From NCBI GenBank assembly GCA_022497145.1, contig MU385927.1, forward strand, positions 62,001 to 126,000: 64,000 nucleotides of DNA. The letters are read 5' to 3'. Origin of the DNA: Rostrohypoxylon terebratum (Eukaryota; Ascomycota; Sordariomycetes; Xylariales; Hypoxylaceae). Below, in pieces: positions 57,755-64,000 of this stretch. The stretch's first letter is position 1, and each line of letters opens with the position of its first letter. Below the pieces are notes generated by a model, which saw nothing but the letters and a program-made list of their open reading frames with translations, searched no databases and was not told where the DNA came from. The position numbers and the translations under genes are program-made.

Positions 57755-59048
57755 ATGCCGTCCAAGATCGCGCTCGAGAAGCAGGATAAGGCTCGCGATG
57801 CCGCCTTCAACAAGGCTATGCACGGGGATGCCGCCATGAACGCGGGAGGTTTCCGAGCTATGATCGGAAAGAGCGGCAAGGGCACCGATGCGCAACAAGC
57901 TGCTGTTGACGAGTACTTCAAGCATTGGGATAACAAGGACGCCAAGGACGAGACTGAAGAGGACCGCGCCAAGCGCACCGCCGAATACGCTACCCTGACC
58001 AGACAGTATGTCGCACCCTTGATGATACTTTTCTATCATTTTTGTGCGCGTTTCTTACCATACTAACACTTTCTCTAGTTACTACAACCTCGCTACGGAC
58101 CTGTACGAGTATGGTTGGGGCCAATCCTTCCATTTCTGCCGATACTCCATCGGTGAGACCTTCTACCAAGCCATTTCCCGACACGAACACTACCTCGCAC
58201 ATCAAATTGGTATCAAGGAGGGAATGAAGGTCCTGGACGTCGGTTGCGGTGTTGGTGGTCCTGCTCGAGAGATTGCCAAGTTCACCGGTTGCCATGTGAC
58301 CGGCTTGAACAATAACGACTACCAGATTCAGCGTGCCACTCACTACGCTGCTAAGGAGGGTCTGTCCAACCAAGTAGCGTTTGTTAAGGGTGACTTCATG
58401 GTGAGTCTGATCGCACCCCGCTGTGGATGGACCAGCACTACGTTCGCAGAATGCTAATTCAGTTGCCAATAGCAAATGGAATTCCCCGATAACAGCTTTG
58501 ATGCCGTTTATGCCATCGAAGCTACGGTGCACGCACCTAAGCTCGCTGGTGTTTACAGCGAAATCTTCCGCGTGTTGAAGCCCGGCGGTGTTTTCGGCGT
58601 GTACGAGTGGCTCATGACTGACGAGTACGACAACGACAACCTCGAACACCGCGAGATCCGTCTCGGAATTGAGCAGGGAGACGGTATCTCCAACATGGTA
58701 AAGATCGAAGAGGGCCTAGAGGCCATGAAGATTGCTGGCTTCCAGCTGTTGCACCATGAGGACCTAGCTGACCGCCCCGATCCTATCCCCTGGTACTGGC
58801 CACTCGCTGGCAAGTGGAAGTACATGCAATCGATATTCGACACTTTTACCATTGCACGCATGACCTGGTGGGGTCGTCTGCTGGCCCACAACTTCGCTGG
58901 CGCTCTAGAGCTTACCGGCCTGGCCCCTCCTGGAACCAAAAAGACGGCAGACAGCTTGGCCCGTGCTGGCGATTGTCTAGTCGCTGGTGGAGAGAAGCAT
59001 CTCTTCACGCCGATGTACCTGATGGTTGGCAAGAAGCCTGAGCAATGA
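57755..59048 (+). CDS. erg6: Sterol 24-C-methyltransferase
   Basis: Exons 57755..58005, 58079..58400 and 58473..59048 give 382 residues, the usual length. The SAM-binding motif I VLDVGCGVGGP lies at 135-145. The sterol-binding block YEYGWGQSFHF is at 93-103, after RHYYN. Downstream are NNNDYQIQRA, FDAVYAIEATVHAP and the C-terminal sterol methyltransferase domain (WYWPLAGKWKY). The enzyme transfers a methyl from SAM to C-24 of zymosterol or lanosterol in ergosterol synthesis at the ER or lipid droplets. The two introns (73 and 72 bp) are in phase; the first join gives RHYYN. Confidence 0.97.
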
Positions 59049-60047
59049 TCTCACTCCACGGAGATGTATTAAAGGAGATGAGCAATGTGCTTATAAGCAT
59101 AGTAATGAGTCAAGACGCAACGTCAATGTCCTCTAAAATTAATAATACCAAACAAATGAAAGTGTCTTAGAAGGCCGAATCTAGGATAATAGAGCCATGG
59201 CTCCGACTTCTCTGTATATATAAGAGATAGGGGCATACTACTGGCCACACTTGATAGCCTTTTATATATATGGCGCTAAAATCATTGAAATAGAATAATA
59301 TGGAAATAACCTTGTGCTCCCTGTGGGTGGTGCTGAAAGCGAGTAAAAGGAAAACGGCAACCAAGTCAGCTTAGATGAAAATGCCAGAAATAGACCCATA
59401 CGGATTACCCCCAACGGAGAAATCCCCAATCGACGTCCGAGATAATAAAGATATGTACTATGTAAGTACCTAACAATTAGGTAAGCGCCCATCAAGGTAG
59501 AAATCTTCAGAGTAGAAAAAGGCACGTACCAGAGCTGCAAAAACAGATTAACGTTTATACCAGGTAAAGTTATCCTTGTGAATGTATCGCCAAATTGAAC
59601 GATTCAATTGGCAACTGACAATTAATAGAGAAAGTGCGGTGGCTATATGTATTAGAGGAGCGCACTTCAAAATTCATGGGATGGAGATTCCAAGGCTCCG
59701 ATATTATATATCATATCGGAAGGGTAGTCCGCTAATCCCGATATGGTTTAGCCAATTCTTACCCTCAACAAGCTGTTCCTATTCCATCCGAAAAAAAAAG
59801 TTGGGAGACAACCGCGAATTGATGGTAACTCCAAAAAAAAGGCTGACGGAGAAAATCGCTCTTTAACCCTTCTTGTAATCAAACACCGTCATCCGTCACC
59901 AAAATCCGCAAACCGCCAACCGCAAATCGGAAACCCAACCAACTTCTTGTAAGTTGGACGTTTGGCTCCAATTGGATTTTGTCGGTTTCTTTTTCTCCTA
60001 CCTAACCCCTCCTCCAACCTCCAACTCAAGCCCTCACTAAGGTCAAG
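59049..60047. other. Intergenic, no gene seen
   Basis: The stretch holds the ERG6 3' end, then AT-rich sequence, then the CT-rich PDB1 promoter and leader. Confidence 0.6.
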
Positions 60048-61254
60048 ATGTCGCGATATCTCCGCCCGGCAGCTCGCCTAGCTGCTTCTGCTCGCACCGC
60101 CACAGCTCCCCGAGCTCTTAACAGATTCGCACCTACTTCCTTCGCCATCTCCCAGCGAAGGACATTCGCCGATGTCAAGGGAACGAAAGATTACACTGTC
60201 CGTGAGGCACTCAACGAGGCCATGGCTGAGGAGCTCGAAGCAAATGACAAGGTCTTCATTCTCGGCGAAGAGGTCGCCCAGTACAACGGAGCATACAAAG
60301 TTACAAAAGGTTTATTAGATCGTTTCGGCGACAAGAGAGTCATTGACACGCCGATTACGGAGAGTGGTTTCTGTGGTTTGGCCATCGGTGCTGCCCTAAG
60401 TGGTCTACATCCTATTGTGAGTAGAATGGCAAACGGACCAAGAGTCAGATCAGAAAGAAGAATAGTGGATTAATCAGATATGCAACCTATAGTGCGAGTT
60501 CATGACGTTCAACTTCGCCATGCAAGCCATCGATCAGATCGTCAACAGCGCCGGCAAGACCCTATACATGTCCGGTGGTATTCAGCCCTGTAACATCACA
60601 TTCCGTGGACCCAACGGTTTCGCCGCTGGTGTCGGTGCTCAACACTCCCAAGATTACAGTGCCTGGTACGGCTCGATTCCCGGTTTGAAGGTCGTTTCCC
60701 CATGGTCTGCTGAGGATGCCAAGGGTCTGTTGAAGGCTGCTATCCGCGATCCTAACCCCGTTGTTGTGCTCGAAAACGAACTTATGTACGGTCAAACTTT
60801 CCCCATGTCCGAGGCTGCGCAGAGGGACGACTTCGTTCTTCCTTTCGGCAAGGCCAAGATCGAGCGCCAAGGCAAGGATCTTACCATTGTTTCTCTCTCG
60901 CGTACCGTTGGTCAGTGCTTAGTTGCAGCTGAGGGGCTCAAGAAGAAGTACGGTGTGGATGCTGAGGTCATCAACCTACGATCCATCAAGCCTCTCGACA
61001 TTGAGAGCATTGTTCAATCCGTTAAGAAGACCCACCGACTCATCTCGGTTGAGTCTGGTTTCCCCTTCGCCGGTATGGGTGCTGAGATTCTCGCTACTAC
61101 CATGGAGTACGCCTTCGACTACTTGGATGCCCCCGCGCAACGAATCACCGGTGCTGAGGTCCCTACCCCCTACGCCCAAGGCCTTGAGCAGATGAGTTTC
61201 CCGACTGAGCAATTGATCGAGGATTTCGCCGCGAAGGTGCTACGTGTTAAATGA
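60048..61254 (+). CDS. pdb1: Pyruvate dehydrogenase E1 component beta subunit
   Basis: Exons 60048..60416 and 60493..61254 give 376 residues, as expected. The N-terminus is an Arg/Ala/Ser-rich mitochondrial presequence ending near QRRTFA. Motifs are VREALNEAMAEEL, GEEVAQYNGAYKVTKGL, DTPITESGFCGLAIG, CEFMTFNFAMQAIDQI across the splice site, GAQHSQDYSAWYGSIPGLKVV, and the C-terminal transketolase domain (VINLRSIKPLD, ESGFPFAGMGAEI, TGAEVPTPYA). The subunit pairs with E1 alpha to decarboxylate pyruvate with thiamine diphosphate in the mitochondrial matrix. The intron has a GTGAGT donor. Confidence 0.97.
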
Positions 61255-63929
61255 TGAATAGGGTATTGTCAATATATATAGAGGGGGAGTTACAGGCATG
61301 ACATGAGCAATGTACAATATTAATCATTTACTACCTGGTACTTGTGATGACTGGATTAGGTCTACGGTGTCTCGAAGACGGCGGAGTGAATTACCACGAC
61401 GAGAAAAAGAATTACATTTGATTCAACACAATGCACTCTTCCCTCATGCTTCTTAACGTGTCATGCAGATCCTTCGCCATTTCAACCGTCACAATTCGGG
61501 AGTAGTTCATATGTGCGTTCCAATTCTCAGAGGCGCTAGCGCAAGAGTTAGGGCATTCGATTATGCGGTTGGACCCGAGTAGTGCAACCTTCTCGGTCAG
61601 GAAAGGTAAAATGGGCATGTAACTGCTCATGCAATTGTTGCGTGTATCTAAAGGGAGAGATGCCAGCCGGGGGGGTTTATATTTGATGCACTACTAGACG
61701 GGAAGACAGGAACCAGGAGCCGGGCGCGTGGATTGGACCGAAGCTGCACGACCGGAGTACCATCCATGCAACGTCCATGTTTTCAGCGTATTTGACTTGC
61801 ATGCTAGGCCAACCGAAAACACCTGATAACATTCAAAGGTGGTAGGATCCCGTGTGGGCTAGGGACAATGCTCGTCCTGATATTTTTTTTCCCTTTTATT
61901 CCTCCTGTTTCTGCAGTCGCAAAGTAGGTAGAGAGGAGATGGTAGAGTTGACCTGGCCGGCAGGGCAGGGAGGGTTCGAACTCCCAGACGTATTTGAGCC
62001 AACCGGGTTTGCGAAAAATTGGGACCAGCCTAAGCCAAGGTGAGTGCGATATATGGAGGGATATACGTAACTTAGTCTACATGTGTCATAGTACGTGCGA
62101 TGTAGGGTACGTATAGGCGCATTTTATCATCTATATCCATTCGTGGACAGTATGTATTAAATCGCTTGATCGACGTCCCAAATATGCTAACCCAACAGCA
62201 TGGGTACCGCCGTCGTTGGCGCGTTGGAGATAAAAAAAAAAGAGAGCTAACCATGCACGACCCAGGAAAACCCCAAGAACCCGAGACGGGATGTCAGCAT
62301 TTTGGCAGCGCGGGTAGATGCTTCTTCTCCTGACTAATTTACCACACAGCCCTGAAGCACCCAGTAGATCGGCTCATGCTATTTTCTTGTTGAAGCAAGA
62401 AAGGGATCGGGGGACGGGAGTGGGAAGTTATCGACTGATCATACATGGATGATATGTATGTGATATGTAACATACACAGAAAGTTAACCAGAAAATCAGG
62501 TCAGAACAGGTCAGTCAGCCCTCGATAAGGCTTATTCCGACCGCGCATCTTCTTTTTCTGTCTTGCCGTCTTGGCCTATATTATAATTCGTTCCCTCTTC
62601 GATCTTTCCTCGTCGCCTACATAATACCTAACCATACATAACCATATGCCACCTTACATATAACGGTACCGAAAGACAGGTAGATTTTCCCGCCACAGCG
62701 GTACCCTAAGATGTATAGTTTACCCCTATTCTAATTTAGGAAAATAAAAAGGGAATGGATTGGTGGTGGAGTAAAAAGGAAGTGATTTAAGGTTATACAA
62801 GTTTTATACGCGGTAAATGAGCATTTGACATTTGGCAACCACGACACCTTTTTCACCGCTGACCGCCATTGATCGAAAAAAAAAGAATTGAAAGTCAAAA
62901 AAAAAAAAAATAGCACCAGTCTACAAGAGGGTAGAGGCAGAAAGTTAGAGCAAGTACAATACAACAGGCACAGCAAGCACAACAAGCACCGGCAAAGCAC
63001 CTGGCATCGTACTTGCATCTTTGCGGTTCGTCTTGGATCCACTCATCCACCCACTCATCCACCCACCTATCCATTCCATCCATTCCATCCCATCCATCTA
63101 TCCATCTATCCACCTGCACCTATCCATCCCGTCTTGCCCGTCTTGCCCGTCCACCCCGTCCCATCATCCACATCTACATCCACATCCACCGCGACTGTCC
63201 GCCCAGCAATTTTGTGCGACTGGGAATCGAAATTTTGGGGCCATCTTGGGGCCATTGCCATTCCCGGGTTGACACCCTAGAAATCTGGAAATACCCCGCC
63301 GCTGTGGGCTTACCTACTATGTAGTAGTAGTAGGACCTTTGGATCCGTTGTCGATTTCTCAGATTCCTACTTGTTACACTCATTTACTTTTTCTTACTTA
63401 TCCTTACTTTACCACCTTCCATACCTTACACTTACCTTACATACCTCACTTACCTTACCTTTATACTACCTAGCTTCTTGGTTCCTTTGCCTAGTCTCAC
63501 CATCCTGCCGTACTCTCATAGTATAGCGAATCTCATCCCAGTCTTCGACTTAACTTCGATTGTCGATAGTCACAAACCTGGGGGCCTTGTTGGCAGGGAA
63601 TAAATCGTCTATTTATTTTATTTCGGATCTTTCCATAGGCGACAGTTTCCTATATTGCCTTTGGAACGAGCATTCCCAAAGTGTGTATTTTATTTATCTC
63701 CTATTTTATAGTCATACCATTAGCTACGCGCGCTTCCGCCTGGTTCTACCTTGTTGCCTATTTTTTTTTAATTAAAACGTCCTCATATCATCGTGTGGTC
63801 GTATTACCATAATATCTCCCCTCCCTCCCGCCCGTCTGACACCTCCCAGCTGAGGCGAAAGTCATAATCCATAACGTAACCCCTCCAAAATCCGGCTGAC
63901 CCAAAGGATTCATTAGTGCAAAAATCCCG
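61255..63929. other. Long intergenic region / leader of terminal gene
   Basis: No gene is supported in 2.7 kb. A 72-codon minus-strand frame with ATG at 61630 has no similarity. A CCAT-rich tract (63039-63129) and CT-rich DNA follow (63370-63480), fitting a long leader for the gene at the end. Confidence 0.55.
63039..63129 (+). repeat. CCATC/CCAC imperfect simple repeat
   Basis: Many four- and five-base units of the type CCAT, CCAC and CCATT are arranged in tandem in non-coding DNA. Confidence 0.85.
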
Positions 63930-64000
63930 ATGGCGCACAAGCCGACTCCCGCGGGGGCCAGCGGCAGCAGCTCTGGTAGCACTCAACCAAACCCGCCCGA
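63930..64000 (+). CDS. Partial gene, N-terminus only
   Basis: The frame begins MAHKPTPAGASGSSSGSTQP and continues open to the window end. The rise in GC and a low-complexity Ser/Gly/Pro head are typical of fungal regulatory or signalling proteins. Nothing more can be said; it runs past the window. Confidence 0.45.
   Translation, partial: MAHKPTPAGASGSSSGSTQPNPP

Noticed and set aside
61412..61630. 72-codon minus-strand frame after PDB1
   Set aside because: It has an ATG start but no similarity, no splice-linked extension and ordinary composition, so it cannot be told from chance.
61960..61990. GGTTCGAAC next to CTCCC, like a tRNA B box
   Set aside because: No A box, acceptor stem or T stem with correct pairing could be formed on either strand.

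Overview
The window is nuclear DNA of a filamentous ascomycete (Pezizomycotina). It is most likely a Sordariomycete; Xylariales is a guess based only on gene flavour and the many TACCTAGGTA-type intergenic motifs. Almost every gene has short introns (52-232 bp) with GTRNGT donors, CTAAC/CTGAC-like branch sites and YAG acceptors. Gene content fits as well: AspA/Cdc11-type septin, Erg6 sterol methyltransferase, a HET-domain protein, small secreted cysteine-rich proteins and a DAL5-type MFS permease. I rebuilt each exon chain by reading splice sites in frame. All reported chains sum to a multiple of three.

Layout. 0-26.9 kb is mostly conserved housekeeping: a mucin-like surface protein (0.65-2.9 kb), an SSP411/DUF255 thioredoxin-like protein (4.4-7.0), dynein light intermediate chain (8.3-10.2, minus), an IST3/RBMX2-type splicing factor (11.0-12.0), an Hsv2-type PROPPIN (12.3-13.7, minus), septin Cdc11/AspA (15.5-17.2), a BAX-inhibitor-1 family protein (18.3-19.2, minus), a MITE-like hairpin (20.64-20.78), a ceramide synthase (22.0-23.9) and a coiled-coil protein (25.0-26.9).

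29-53 kb is accessory in character: gene-poor, with fast-evolving families. It holds a small secreted protein (29.2), an ATP-grasp-like enzyme (30.4-32.2, minus), an F-box protein, a sugar-porter MFS, a TRP-like membrane protein, a DUF7726-like protein, a HET-domain protein, an orphan gene divergent from HET (45.5-46.6), a second small secreted protein (48.2), a 55-residue Cys-rich protein (50.1), a cupin (51.2) and a short-chain dehydrogenase broken by a stop and a frameshift (52.3-53.3).

54-64 kb returns to conserved genes: a DAL5-family permease, an intron-containing tRNA-Ala(AGC) with an unusual 3' trailer hairpin, ERG6, PDB1 (pyruvate dehydrogenase E1 beta) and the first codons of a gene cut by the window end.

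Functional links are loose, as is usual in fungi. ERG6 and ceramide synthase make membrane sterol and sphingolipid; Hsv2 and BI-1 act in autophagy and ER stress; dynein LIC and septin in polarity and transport. The most system-like arrangement is the divergent HET/orphan pair. It shares a 0.8-kb promoter with six TTATGTAA-like sites, and the same motif sits upstream of the F-box gene. No CRISPR, rRNA, intact transposon or recognisable complete secondary-metabolite cluster is seen.
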